Source: Brachycybe producta
Lineage: Eukaryota; Arthropoda; Diplopoda; Playtdesmida; Andrognathidae
Length of the DNA: 64,000 nt
NCBI GenBank assembly: GCA_036925085.1
Contig: JAUPFP010000001.1
Location: forward strand, 18,785,342-18,849,341
Reading direction: 5' to 3'
Shown here: positions 20,507 through 33,239 of the stretch, piece by piece
Position numbering within the stretch: position 1 is the stretch's first letter
Layout of the letters: each line of letters opens with the position of its first letter
Program-made: the position numbers and the translations under genes
The notes under the pieces: model-generated
Database searches by the model: none
The model's input: only the letters and a program-made list of their open reading frames with translations
Told to the model about the DNA's origin: nothing

Positions 20507-21075
20507 GATAAAGTCCATTCCATACTAAATTCAAATTCATTTTGAATATCAAAATCCTGCAGGAAATCCATGACATCAGTCACTGGCTTACTGGTGATGT
20601 GCAGTGGTAAATGTTCAACCGTTGTCAGAAGATCGTTGATACTTTGATTCCTTTGATGAAATCCACTCATCAACAACTCTTGTTCCCATGATGTTAGGAT
20701 GTCCAAATCCTCAGGCATAAGAAGATGTGGAAAGCCCAAGTTACGTATCATGGATGATCTCTGAAAATGAGATGTGAGAACGATTCCCGACGAATATGCT
20801 GAGCAGGCACTATGGATCGTCAGAATTGCAGTTCCCTTGAGGATATGGTTGGCATTATGTGTCTGATTGGGACACACAACATGTAGAGGAAGATCTTTGC
20901 TGGTACTAAACAACCAAGTTTCAGCATTGTCCAATGGGCATTGGCTAGTAGAAAATCTCTCTTTTGTAGAAACACAATGCCACTCGATATTTGTTGCGAG
21001 GCAACAACCATAAGAGTATGAGATAAGGCATGATTGAAGAAACAGCATTTTCCAACCGGTACAATCATTTTGCAT
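20491..21075 (-). pseudogene. env: Env-like ORF of Gypsy element 3 (C-terminally cut)
   Basis: A 194-codon frame directly downstream of the integrase tail, i.e. in the env position of errantivirus-type elements. It is Cys-rich with N-glycosylation sites (CPNQTHNANH, HQRNQS) and a segment ILKGTAILTIHSACSAYSSG resembling the conserved core of F-type envelope proteins. The expected membrane anchor is missing: homology ends at about 20507, where repeat E begins, and the last codons are foreign. Assigned from position and motif style, not from an alignment. A fossil with no intact product. Confidence 0.5.
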
Positions 21076-21110
21076 GAGTCTGTTAAAAGAAAACCGTGAT
21101 TTCTACTTAT

Positions 21111-22438
21111 TTAGACTTCTGAGGGAATATCATTTTGTGTTAGTTCACTATTTTTTACCTGGGTTTGGGATACCCTCTCCTTATCAGAAATTCCCTCTTC
21201 CATTGTAGAAGATTGGGTCTGCACCACATCATCAAGGGTTGTCTTTTTGGAACTATCCCCAGGAGGTACCATTGCCTTTGAAGTGGCTGGTTTCAGGCGA
21301 GAGACATGCACGCATTGTTCTCTTCCTGTGGTTACCTCTTGTAGCACAAAGTTTACTGGTGTAGTTTGACATATCAACTGATAGGGTTCTTGCCACTTTT
21401 TGATAGCTTCTTACTGACACCAGACTTTACTTGTGAGATCCTTAGATACACAAGGTCCCCAACCTTATATAAGACTGGAATAGTCTTTTAATTTGCCGTT
21501 TTCCTGCTCTTTGCTGACGCTTCTTCTATATTTTCATATGCCCGCTCATAAGCCAAGCGCATTAGTTCTCGGAGTTCTGTTAGTATAGTTACTATCTAGG
21601 TCATATGATGAAGGGTTAGGTGTCAGGATATCAGCAAGCGGTAATTGAGCCTCCCTACCATAAAATATGTAATATGGAGTTTCCTTTGTTGCTGTATGTG
21701 GTTTAGGTGGATGCATGTGGTGTATAAGCATATAACACTGCTGGGATCCACTGGTCCCAATCACGATGATCCTTCCCAACATAATAGGACAGAGCATCCA
21801 CCAATGTTTTGTTACACCTTTCTGTAATGCCATTTGCTTGTGGATGGTATGCTGTTGTGAAAATTTGTTTCACACCCAAAAACTGACAAGTTTTTCATTA
21901 GTGCTGACGTGAAATTGCTTCCATGGTCAGTTAATAAATATTTCGGTACCCCATATTTTAATATGTAATTTGTGGCAACAATTTTTGCCACTGATTCAGC
22001 TTTTTGATCTGGGAGTGGAAAAGCTTCAGCATATCTTGTTAAATGATCCATTATGACTAAGATATATTTATTCCCTTCTGTGCTGATTGGGTGGGGTCCA
22101 GATATGTCCATGCTAATTCTTTCCATTGGTTCTCTAACTTCTGTAAATGGCTGTATGGGGATTTTTGTTAGATTAGGTGGTGTCTTCCTTTGAGCACAAA
22201 CCACACAGCTTGCACAGAACTCGTTTACGTCTTTTTTCATGTTTTTCCAAAAGAAAGCACTCTGCAATCTTTGCAAAGTTTTGCCCGAATCCATGTGTGC
22301 TGAGAATGGGGCATTATGATTTATATCTAAAAGCCACTTCACCATGGGTGGGGGAACAACGAGTTGAAGTATCTTTTCATCTCGTCTCATCATGTTAGGG
22401 GTAACATGAACACGGAATAGTAATCCATCTTTATCCAA
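21111..22438 (-). pseudogene. Integrase region of element 3
   Basis: Fragments in order: HHCC finger (HNAPFSAHMDSGKTLQRL...CASCVVC, around 22300-22180); catalytic core with the first Asp in MDISGPHPI, the second in LLTDHGSNF, and the third-block Glu region disrupted after NSIPSTSKWHY; TPYYIFYGREAQLPL; and a C-terminal PVNFVLQEVTTG...CVHVSRLKP with a Ser/Thr-rich tail to 21111. Several frame changes (near 21830 and 21540-21380) prevent one protein. It would have joined cDNA to the genome. Confidence 0.82.
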
Positions 22439-22533
22439 TACATATTGTTCCTTCTTGTATTGAATTCGATTCGAGTCTAAAGGTGTTTGGTCTATTAAAG
22501 TTTTCCATGGTTTGTATTTTCGTTGTTGAGTTT

Positions 22534-24434
22534 TTACACGTTCTCGATCCCATATTGTGGGACCATGCCCAAACTCGTCCGCTGAATAAGCCCAACAGTA
22601 ATACGGCTCAGGGCATCCACATGACCATGGGATGTACCAGGTCTATGTTCCACTTCGAAGTCGTACTTCTGCAATAGCAAATTCCAATGGGCCAGCCTTG
22701 AACTGGGCTCTTTAACATTGATAAACCATTTCAATGGACGATGATCTGTAAGTACGGTAAATTTTTGGCCAAATAGGTAACATCTGAAATATTTTATTCC
22801 CCAAACAACTGCTAAACATTCTCGTTCCATTGTTGACTAATTCCTTTCTGCTTTGTTTTACTGACAGCTCGCATAAGCTATGGGGTGTTCTTCTAAACCA
22901 AATTTTTGCGATAATATGGCAACAATTGCTCCACCAGATGCATCAGTAGCCAAAATGAATGGTTGTGAGAAATCTGGATATTTCAAAACAGGTGGTTGTA
23001 CCAGGGCAGTTTTCAAAAAATTCATAGCATTTTCTTGATCTTCTGTCCAACAAAAAGACACGTCAGACTTTGTCAAATACGTTAATGGTTTAGCGATTCT
23101 TGCAAAATCTGGAATAAATCTTCGAAACCATCCAACCAAGCCAAGGAATCCTCATATTTCTTTTATGTTCTTGGGTCTTGGGTATTGGCTGATAGCCTCA
23201 ACTATATCTGGGTTTGGTTGAACGCCTTCAGATGACACTAAATCTCCAAAATATTTAATTTGGCTCTGTAAGAATTGGCATTTGGTAACTTTGATGCATA
23301 GCCCAGCCTATTGTAAACGTAATGCCGATTCTAATCATCCTAAGTGCTCCTCAAATGTTTTCGAAAAAATGATTATATCGTCTAGATAAACAAAGCAGAA
23401 CTTGCCATCCAAACCATGTAGGATAATTTCCATTGTCCTTTGAAATGTTGCTGGTGCATTTTTCAACCCATAAGGCATACGTTTAAATTGAAAGTGGCCT
23501 TCTCCACGGACAGTATATGCAGTTTTTTCCTTATGTCCACCATCCATGATTATTTTCCAAAACCCACTCAACAAATCTAATGCTGTGAAATACTCTGCAC
23601 AATCTAAGCGATCTAGGTTTTCTTGTATATTTGGTAGAGGATATGGATCAGTTCACGTTAGTTTATTCAACTGTCGAAAATCCACACAAAAACGCCATGA
23701 CCCATCTGGTTTAGTGACCAACACAACTGGTGCTGACCAAGGTGAGTTTGATGGTTCAATTACGCAATGGGCTAACATGTTTTTAGTTTCTGTCGCCATG
23801 ATTTCTTTTTGTACCTGTGGGATTCTATATGGAGGTTGATATAATGGGGCTGCCTCTCCAGTATTGATCCTGTGTTTTACCACAACACATTGCCCTAGTT
23901 GTGAATCATCGTGTACAAACAGTTCTCCATATTTTTTCAAAAGGGCAATGAGCTGCTGTTGATGTTCTTTGGCAACATGACTGAGGTCAACCTGATCAAT
24001 AAAGGGGGAACAGTGTTGATAACTCTTATTGTTGCCTTCTGTAAATCAGCATCATCTATTGCTGTAGTTAGATAACCGATGGTAGTATTCTGTGGTATTG
24101 TTATTTTTGTTTCTGTGATGTTAGCCATGCATACTGGAAAGTGACCTTTTTCAGATGGTTTCACTAAGCATTGTGCAACCAAAACCCTGTGGTTTACCAA
24201 CTCCTTTTCTTCTAGAACCACTTGCTGTAGTACCATACAGTCTTTCTTTACCTGTAATCTTCCATAACCCTGTATTTGTGAATAAGGAGGGAGAGTTAGG
24301 GTTGCTACTAGTTGTACAGGTTCATTTGTCATCATTGTGATTTTTGATTTATAATTTTTTTCTTTTCCTGATATAATAAGTGGAAGAGTTAAATTTTCTC
24401 CTTCATACCATGCAATGTTTCCTTTAAGCCACAC
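22534..24434 (-). pseudogene. Reverse transcriptase / RNase H region of element 3
   Basis: Broken frames in order: linker (24434-23937); RT N-terminus with [20 protein letters not shown] (23750-23670); RT core with MPYGLKNAPATFQRTMEIIL and catalytic FVYLDD (23390-23380); connection VGWFRRFIPDFARIAKPLTY with FILATDASGGA (23139-22858); RNase H with ERECLAVVWGIKYFRCYLFG and VLTDHRPLKWF; and HGHVDALSR at the end. At least four frame interruptions. Family is unambiguous from these motifs. Confidence 0.88.
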
Positions 24435-24531
24435 AATAAGATTTGCCTTATTAATAACATCTTCTAGAACTCCGTCAACTTCTGAAAAGTATGAGTCATC
24501 CCCTATATATACTTTATGGTTTAAACTCCGA

Positions 24532-25690
24532 TTACCAATTTGTAACTCTTAATTTATAACATCTCAATATGCATAATGGCTGAGATGTAACACTCATGAG
24601 ATTGTGCTGAATTTGGCATTGTCTTTCCATGGGATTACTGTTCTCCTTAATTTTCTCAAATGTTCTGTTAGCCAAAATAGTTACTTGACTACCTGTGTCC
24701 AATAAAAATTTATGTTTTTGTCCCACTACACTTACTGTAATGAGTGGACCCTGTCCCTGCCCTTGCCTTTGTGTCCGTACCAATACCTGTGGAAGTTGTG
24801 TATTTACTGTCTTGGTTGTACACCTCTGGTCTGTGTGTGGGATAGTCCCCCTTGTCGATCGTCCATCTTTTTTTATTTGGGTGTTTGCTTCACCTCTCAC
24901 ATGTGTCTGTTGTGGCCGGTAGCCGGGCATAGTAGTCCATTGTTGTTGTCTGTTAGGACACTCACGGACAAAATGACCTAAATACCCACAACCAAAACAA
25001 ACTCCCTTTTGTATTGGAGCCCTTGTAGCGTTAGGTGCCGCAACCCGTAAAGGTGGTATAAACTGTGGGACACCTTGTGAAGGAGGGTTACTTTGTTTTG
25101 AGGCAGAGGTATCTTGTGCCACTAATGTCTTCTCAATGTTACTTAGACGTGTGATAACACTTTCCAGAGCCTGAAACTCTGCCTCAGTAATGGCACGTAT
25201 TTTTACTGCTGGGTTGGTAAGATATTCATTCTGCTCCTCTTCTATTGCTATGTCCTTAGCTTCCTTGAATGTTTTTGAGGCACGGGACATTACCATGCGG
25301 CGCATTGGATCCCTAAGTCTGACAACATACTGATTAGTAAGTTGTTGTTCATATAGTTTTTCTGTGGCTTCACGTTCTGCAGTAGATGAGAAAGCATTCG
25401 CAAAATAGTCTTCTGCCAGAGACTGAAGTCGCATTGCATACTCCTGTACATCTTTATGTGTTTGTCTTGCATCAAGAAAATTGCGCATATGGGCCGTGGG
25501 GTGAGCATAACTGAAGCATTTCATCATCGCTTCTTTAAACTCCGCACAGTTGGTGATAGTTTTTTGCTTCGCTTAATGCAAATTTTGCTGCAGACCCAGC
25601 CATTCTGCACTTTGCCACACCCAATTTCATTGCATCACTCCATTTCCCCAGTGTTGCCACCTGGTCCAGTAGAGCAAATTAATGTTTCAC
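24532..25690 (-). pseudogene. gag - protease of element 3
   Basis: The open part is 25527-24532 (331 codons). Capsid-like segment: HMRNFLDARQTHKDVQEYAM, then EREATEKLYEQQLTNQYVVR. Then comes a single CX2CX4HX4C knuckle (CFGCGYLGHFVREC), and the aspartic protease FLLDTGSQVTILANRTF in the same frame, so no gag/PR frameshift is needed here. The N-terminal part (25690-25530) is separated by stops. Downstream codons end early at 24532. Confidence 0.82.
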
Positions 25691-25712
25691 ATCAGTACCC
25701 TCAGTAGTATAT

Positions 25713-25789
25713 AACACCTATATAGACCGGAAGTGACGTCATGAGGGGGCGTGTCACCCCTGACGTCACTTCCTGTCCATTTAGGTGTT
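25713..25789. repeat. Inverted repeat with paired TGACGTCA sites
   Basis: Arms AACACC...GGAAGTGACGTCA (25713-25741) and TGACGTCACTTCC...GGTGTT (25761-25789) match at about 26 of 29 positions; the inner 13 bp (25729-25741/25761-25773) are perfect. The loop is 19 nt. Each arm carries the CRE-type palindrome TGACGTCA. Lies at the junction of element 3 and the tandem array. Confidence 0.9.
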
Positions 25790-28700
25790 AAAAGGGGTGA
25801 GAAAGCAAAAACAAGATGGGGCGATGGGGTGGTACCAGGTGGAATGTAAAAAGAAGTGAAGCGGAATATTAGTGGTTTTTGCAGTGGGTGGTAGGGTTGA
25901 ATTACGCTTGCGGCCCGCGAACCACAAAACATGGTCTGCGAGCTGTTATGAGTGATTTTTTGGGAATTTCTTGTTTTTAAAGCAAAAACAAGATGGCGGT
26001 GATGGGGTGGTGCAAGGTGGATTGTAAAAAGGGGGTGAAGTGAGGCGGAATATTATTGGTTTTTGCAGTGGGTGGTTGGGTTGAATTACGCTTGTGGTCC
26101 GCGAGCCACAAATGTGGCCCGCGAGCTGTTATGAGTGATTTTGGGGGGATTTATTATTTATTAAATTATTTTTTTCCTAGAAAAGTTATGAAATATTTTT
26201 TAAAGTTATTTTGTGAAAGAAAAGAAGATTGAGTGCATTATTGTATGTAAGTGTGAATTTGTGTGTATAAAAATAACTTTTTTACCTGAATCATCTGGTG
26301 CTGACTTTACTGCTTCTCTCCGAAGGTGCTGTCAAGTTTAGGGCGTTTCGATGCACTTCCCGGCTTATCACAATCTAAACACTGGTAAACTTTTTGCACA
26401 AACTACATCACTTATGGAGCACTATGTTGCTTGGTTAAAATTTCATTAACTAATGATTGCCTTATATTTCTAAAGGCAGAGAGATGACCTAATTTCATAA
26501 CATTTCAATTTCCGGTATATAAACTTGTCCAAATTTGTTCTTTAACTCCGCCCCTTCTCTCTCTATATAATTACACTTCAATTTCCTGTCCACACCTGTT
26601 TGACCTACATTTAATTAAAAATAATTTCCCACACCCCAAACTTGTTCAAACTTGTTTTAACACCCTCACTTCTATGTGTCAATTCAATTTCCTGTCCATA
26701 TAGGTGTTAAAAGGGGTGAGAAAGCAAAAACAAGATGGCGGCGATGGGGTGGTACCAGGTGGAATGTAAAAAGGGGTGAACTCCAAGTGAGGCGGAATAT
26801 TAGTGGTTTTTGCAGTGGGTGGTAGCGTTGAATTACGCTTGTGGCCCGCGAGCCACAAAACATGGCCCGGGAGCTGTTATGAGTGATTTTTTGGGAATTT
26901 CTTATTAAAGCAAAAACAAGATGGCGGCGATGGGGTGGTGCTAGGTGGAATGTAAAAAGGGGGTGAAGTGAGGCGGAATATTATTGGTTTTTGCAGTGGG
27001 TGGTTGGGTTGAATTACGCTTGCGGCTTGCGAGCCACAAATGTGGCCCACGAGCTGTTATGAGTGATTTTGGGGGGATTTGTTACTATTTATTAAATTAT
27101 TTTTTTCCTAGAAAAGTTATGAAATATTTTTTAAAGTTATTTTGTGAAAGAAAAGAAGATTGAGTGCATTATTGTATGTAAGTGTGAATTTGTGTGTATA
27201 AAAAATAACTTTTTTACCTGAATCATCTGGTGCTGACTTTACTGCTTCTCTCCGAAGGTGCTGTCAAGTTTAGGGCGTTTCGATGCACTTCCCGGCTTAT
27301 CACAATCTAAACACTGGTAAACTTTTTGCACAAACTACATCACTTATGGAGCACTATGTTGCTTGGTTAAAATTTCATTAACTAATGATTGCCTTATATT
27401 TCTAAAGGCAGAGAGATGACCTAATTTCATAACATTTCAATTTCCGGTCTATAAACTTGTCCAAATTTGTTCTTTAACTCCGCCCCTTCTCTCTCTATAT
27501 AATTACACTTCAATTTCCTGTCCACACCTGTTTGACCTACATTTAATTAAAAATAATTTCCCACACCCCAAACTTGTTCAAACTTGTTTTAACACCCTCA
27601 CTTCTATGTGTCAATTCAATTTCCTGTCCATATAGGTGTTAAAAGGGGTGAGAAAGCAAAAACAAGATGGCGGCGATGGGGTGGTACCAGGTGGAATGTA
27701 AAAAGGGGTGAACTCCAAGTGAGGCAGAATATTAGTGGTTTTTGCAGTGGGTGGTAGCGTTGAATTACGCTTGTGGCCCGCGAGCCACAAAACATGGCCC
27801 GGGAGCTGTTATGAGTGATTTTTTGGGAATTTCTTATTAAAGCAAAAACAAGATGGCGGCGATGGGGTGGTGCTAGGTGGAATGTAAAAAGGGGGTGAAG
27901 TGAGGCGGAATATTATTGGTTTTTGCAGTGGGTGGTTGGGTTGAATTACGCTTGCGGCCTGCGAGCCACAAATGTGGCCCGCGAGCTGTAATGAGTGATT
28001 TTGGGGGGATTTGTTACTATTTATTAAATTATTTTTTTCCTAGAAAAGTTATGAAATATTTTTTAAAGTTATTTTGTGAAAGAAAAGATTGAGTGCATTA
28101 TTGTATGTAAGTGTGAATTTGTGTGTATAAAAAATAACTTTTTTACCTGAATCATCTGGTGCTGACTTTACTGCTTCTCTCCGAAGGTGCTGTCAAGTTT
28201 AGGGCGTTTCGATGCACTTCCCGGCTTATCACAATCTAAACACTGGTAAACTTTTTGCACAAACTACATCACTTATGGAGCACTATGTTGCTTGGTTAAA
28301 ATTTCATTAACTAATGATTGCCTTATATTTCTAAAGGCAGAGAGATGACCTAATTTCATAACATTTCAATTTCCGGTCTATAAACTTGTCCTAATTTGTT
28401 CTTTAACTCCGCCCCTTCTCTCTATATAATTACACTTCAATTTCCTGTCCACACCTGTTTGACCTAAATTTAATTAAAAATAATTTCCCACACCCCAAAC
28501 TTGTTCACAACTTGTTTTAACACCCTCACTTCTATGTGTCAATTCAATTTCCTGTCCATATAGGTGTTAAAAGGGGTGAGAAAGCAAAAACAAGATGGCG
28601 GCGATGGGGTGGTACCAGGTGGAATGTAAAAAGGGGTGAACTCCAAGTGAGGCAGAATATTAGTGGTTTTTGCAGTGGGTTGTAGCGTTGAATTACGCTT

Positions 28701-29490
28701 GTGGCCCGCGAGCCACAAAACATGGCCCGGGAGCTGTTATGAGTGATTTTTTGGGAATTTCTTATTAAAGCAAAAACAAGATGGCGGCGATGGGGTGGTG
28801 CTAGGTGGAATGTAAAAAGGGGGTGAAGTGAGGCGGAATATTATTGGTTTTTGCAGTGGGTGGTTGGGTTGAATTACGCTTGCGGCCTGCGAGCCACAAA
28901 TGTGGCCCGCGAGCTGTTATGAGTGATTTTGGGGGGATTTGTTACTATTTATTAAATTATTTTTTTCCTAGAAAAGTTATGAAATATTTTTAAAGTTATT
29001 TTGTGAAAAAAAAGAAGATTGAGTGCATTATTGTATGTAAGTGTGAATTTGTGTGTATAAAAAATAACTTTTTTACCTGAATCATCTGGTGCTGACTTTA
29101 CTGCTTCTCTCCGAAGGTGCTGTCAAGTTTAGGGCGTTTCGATGCACTTCCCGGCTTATCACAATCTAAACACTGGTAAACTTTTTGCACAAACTACATC
29201 ACTTATGGAGCACTATGTTGCTTGGTTAAAATTTCATTAACTAATGATTGCCTTGTATTTCTAAAGGCAGAGGCACATTTCAGTTTCCGGTCTATAAACT
29301 TGTCCAAATTTGTTCTTTAATTCCACCCCTTCTCCCTATATAATTACACTTCAATTTCCGGTCTATAAACTTGTTCAAATTTGTTCTTTAACTCCACCCC
29401 TTCCATCTATATAATTACACTTCAATTTCCTGTCCACACCTGTTTGACCTACATTTAATTAAAATTAATTTCCCTCACCCCAAACTTGTT
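25783..29490 (+). repeat. Tandem array, 4 units of ~919-932 bp
   Basis: Units start at AGGTGTTAAAAGGGGTGAG: 25783, 26702, 27634, 28562. Each unit holds two related ~180-210-bp sub-blocks (GCAAAAACAAGATGG...GAGCTGTTATGAGTGATTTT), a block with GTGCTGTCAAGTTTAGGGCG and a tail with repeated ACACTTCAATTTCC. Units 2-4 are nearly identical; unit 1 is more diverged and unit 4 decays into short ~75-bp subrepeats around 29270-29420. No conserved ORF. Confidence 0.93.
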
Positions 29491-30200
29491 CAAACTTGTT
29501 TTAACACCCTCACCCCTATGTGTGAATTTAATTTCCAGTCCAACATCTGTCCAAACATGTTCTTGGCCCCCTCCCCTAAGTGTGAATTCAATTTCCTGTC
29601 CAAACTTGTTTCTGACCTACATTTAATTAAAAAAATGCCTGTCCAAACCCCTGACCTGACCTGACCCCTAACTTCAATTTGAAAAACTTGAAAGAAAATG
29701 TAAGACATTAATTATAGAAGCTGAACTTTGAAAATAAATTAAACTTTGAAATTTGTGAATGTGATAGTGGAAGACTAGAGAACTTAGATTTACAAGCATA
29801 GAACTTAGAAATAATTGAAAGACAGTACTTCCAAAACATGCTAATGAAAAATACATAGAAAATAGAATTGAAAAATTATTATTGTAGCCTTTTGGCTAAA
29901 AAAAGATTTACGTGAAAACTTCGAATAAATAAAACAAATGGACAGATTATCAATTTTATTTTGTATTTTTCACAACAGCAAATAATATAAATATTAAAAT
30001 GCAAACTTTGTTTTGGATAACAAAGACGTCTTTTTTTTTAATAAAAAATTGAAGTAATGCAGCTATGTATGCCTCTTAATGTCGGCACCACCCCTAGACC
30101 CCCCTTGCTGCGAAATTAAATTACTCTTTCATTTCCCCACAACCATGTGTTTAAAAACATGCAATTTGTAGTTTTAATTATTTTTATTCAAAATCTAATT
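29491..30200. other. AT-rich DNA, nothing identified
   Basis: Degenerate subrepeats of the array tail continue to about 29640 (ACCTGACCTGACC); beyond that no supported feature. Confidence 0.6.
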
Positions 30201-30201
30201 A

Positions 30202-30208
<7 letters not shown>

Positions 30209-30291
<83 letters not shown>
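30209..30291. repeat. (AT)n microsatellite
   Basis: About 40 uninterrupted AT units. Confidence 0.97.
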
Positions 30292-30294
<3 letters not shown>

Positions 30295-30689
30295 CGTACT
30301 CTTCTGATGTAAAGGAACTTCGCGGCCTGTTACCAGATGGATGGTATTTTACAAAATAGCGTTAACGTCTTCTACTCAGACCATCTCTAGGTTGTTGCCC
30401 TTCTTAAAAAAAATTATGTTTTTTGGGTTCGGAATTGTTTTTCTAATATTTAATCGAAGAAAATTAACGACAATAATGTAGAGATGCAAGTAAGATAAAT
30501 CGGTAACGTTAATTTTAACCCCCGTTACGTATTGAGCTCTTGTTAGATACTGTTGGCTAGCCATCATCAAGTTTGATCACGTCTTAATACGAGCACCGTC
30601 ACTTTAGATCGGCATTTCAGTCTCCTTTACCATCACTGTGGGAAAACCGCACATTTTAGAAGCCACAAATTGGCCCACAACCGGCCCCA

Positions 30690-30960
30690 TGCGGTCCTTG
30701 TTTTCATGTATTTGCAAATAGTTTTTGGAAATTATGCGTTTTTTGCGTACAGAAAAAAGTTACTATTTTACAAATTAAACTTTTTCTAAATTTTTTTGAT
30801 GCGTTTTTTATTTGCACGATGAATAAAATAAGAAATGTTTTCATGTATTTGCAAATAGTTTTTGGAAATTATGCGTTTTTGTTTGCTTACAGAAAAAAGT
30901 TTTAATTTGTAAAATAGTAATAAATACTAGTTTCCAAATTAAACTTTTTTAGTTCCAAAT
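30690..30960 (+). repeat. Dispersed repeat F, copy 1
   Basis: Contains twice the phrase TTTTCATGTATTTGCAAATA followed by TTATGCGTTTTT and AGAAAAAAGTTTT. Related, partly inverted, sequence occurs at 35240-35450. Confidence 0.6.
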
Positions 30961-31589
30961 GAAGATTGTTGTTGCCACATCCCATGGCTGTTATAATATG
31001 TCTTTGTGGCCACTCAATCAAAACAACTAGCAAGCTTTAACTTAGAAAAAGATACCAAAGTTTGTGGTCGACTTCTTCTTCTTCTAAGTTAAGTTGTCTT
31101 TTAATAAAACATTTCGAAGAAGAAATAGCCAACATCGGTAAGGGAGAAAAAGGGATTATGTTTGACCAAAGAGAAGGAAGCAGTTGCCAAACGTCCCAAT
31201 TATGGCTGAGAGACAGACACCTCAATAAGATCCTTTGGACAAGTAAGGTACTGATAGTGGTGAACACAACCCATAATAAGGTGTTTGGTTCTAAACTTTC
31301 AGGACTTATTTCAAGAAATAACACTTGAGAAATTTTTTGAACCCTCTGAACAGTGGCCGCATTCGGAAAAGAAAGAAAAAGTTACTTTCCATGTTGGGAA
31401 GTAATTGGCCAAAACAGTAATTAAGGACCGAAATTAAATTACTCTTCCATTCCGACACAACCATATGTTTAAAAACATGTAATTTGTAGTTTTAATTATT
31501 TTTATTCAAAATCTAATTACTTTTTTTGACTGCTGAGTCAATGATTATTATTTATTATTTATTATATATTATTATATATATATATTTTG

Positions 31590-31891
31590 CCAGGTCTGTG
31601 TCTCTGTGTGTCTTTCTACATGTATATATCTTTCTCTCTTTCTGGGATAACGCTGTACAACCATTGAAGCACATCGGAATTTATATAAATTTGAATAAAT
31701 GAACTGCTTTTTTTCTCAAGGTCAACTATATGTTGCACCCTTCCCATCCAAGAACCCCATGATATTTAATTGGAGAGGGGATAAGGTTGAAAAGTGTAGA
31801 GGGGGAGAGAGAAAAGTGGGAGGGGGTGACGAAAATTGAAATGAAAGGAGTAAAAAAAGGAAAAAACGACGCGCTACGGGTTACCCCACTA

Positions 31892-31892
<1 letters not shown>
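31590..31892 (-). repeat. Dispersed repeat D, copy 2 (minus)
   Basis: Reverse complement of 16217-16562: GACCTGGC...side at the left, GGGTTACCCCACTAG at the right end (31892). Lacks part of the hairpin. Followed by a (TA)n tract 31893-31941. Confidence 0.75.

Positions 31893-31941
<49 letters not shown>
31893..31941. repeat. (TA)n microsatellite
   Basis: About 24 TA units adjoining repeat D. Confidence 0.95.
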
Positions 31942-31946
<5 letters not shown>

Positions 31947-33239
31947 AATAACAAAGACGTCTTTTTTTAATAAAAAATTGAAGTAATGCAGCTATGTACT
32001 CCACTTAATGTCGGCACCACTCCCTAGACGTGCGTCACAGCCTTCGGACACATGGCTGCAGCTGTTCCTCCCTTTCCAGCCTTCGGTTAAGTGACGGACA
32101 ATGCTGCTGCGGTCGTTCCACGTCGTGCTGTTCTTCCACAATCAGGGGGTAATCCACAGTGGTTGCATCTGACCGTGGTGACAACCGTGTCACATAATCG
32201 CTATAAAAAAGTAATAATTACATGTCATTTGAGCATATTTTTAATAAACAAATACATACATGTCAACAAAATATTCGTCCGGGTTTACGGGACTGGTATC
32301 GACGGCATCGAGTATTTGTAAATCATCGTCGTCACCGAGAATAGTTTCCAACCACTGGGCTAAAGGATCATTTAGACCAAGAGTAGAACTAGTGTTATGG
32401 CCGTTTTCACGGCTATCACAGTGGTATACTGTGATTCCCCTTTCCAGTCGTGTAGTTTCTATTGGGTCTTAGTGTCCGACCCTCCCAGTCGAGTTGTAAA
32501 TCAGTTGTGGGTTATCTTCGAATTATGGGCAGTGGGTTTTAATGTTTTATTGTTCCAGTGATTTGGCCTCTAGTATTAACGTACCCCTGTTTACCTTTAC
32601 TTGATTTCTTTGTCCTATAACTGGTGGTCCGTGTATCATCAATTTCCTGTTCCAGTCATCATGAGATTTCACAACTCAAATAGTTACAGCTACTATTTTA
32701 TTTATCCAACAACACTTCAAATCTCCAAGAAATCCATATTTTCCAAGTTCATAATCCAAAATTTTTTCTAAGTTCACAATCTAAAATTTTCTAAGTTCAC
32801 AATCAAAACTTCTCTTAAGTTTACAATCCACACTTTTCTAAATTCAAAATCAAAAAAAAAATTTCTAAGTACACAATCAAAACTTCTCTTAAGTTTACAA
32901 TCCAAACTTTTCTAAGTTTAAAAAAAATTTCTTTTTCTTTTTAAACTATGATTTCATACAACACGTCCTTTTTCTCTGAACTCCAATTTCAGACTCTGTC
33001 TAAAACTTTTCTAAGTTATTTTTCTTCTATCATATAAAAACTTTCTAAGTCCTTTTTCCTGTCTACCTTAGCCTACTCAGTAGCATACGTCTGTTTCTCT
33101 TAACCTCCAATGTCAGACTCTGTAAAGAATACGATGTTCATCGCATCTTGTTCAGTCAGAAATGAATTTTAAGTATTTTGATTGGTTAGAATTAATTTTC
33201 TAAAATTAAAATAACCAATCGGTCAACTTGCTTTTGATC
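31942..33239. other. AT-rich DNA, nothing identified
   Basis: No supported gene. 32740-32930 is a loose repeat of TTTTCTAAGTTCACAATC-like words. Confidence 0.55.

Larger units (their letters stand above)
20507..25690 (-). mobile_element. Gypsy/errantivirus-like element 3, decayed
   Basis: Minus strand gag - PR - RT - RNase H - IN - env-like, in the canonical Ty3/Gypsy order. It is broken by many frameshifts and stops and truncated at its 3' side. LTRs were not identified; the gag side abuts the 25713-25789 inverted repeat and a tandem array. Confidence 0.88.

Noticed and set aside
30147..30359. Small protein with IYIY repeats
   Set aside because: Translation of an (AT)n microsatellite.
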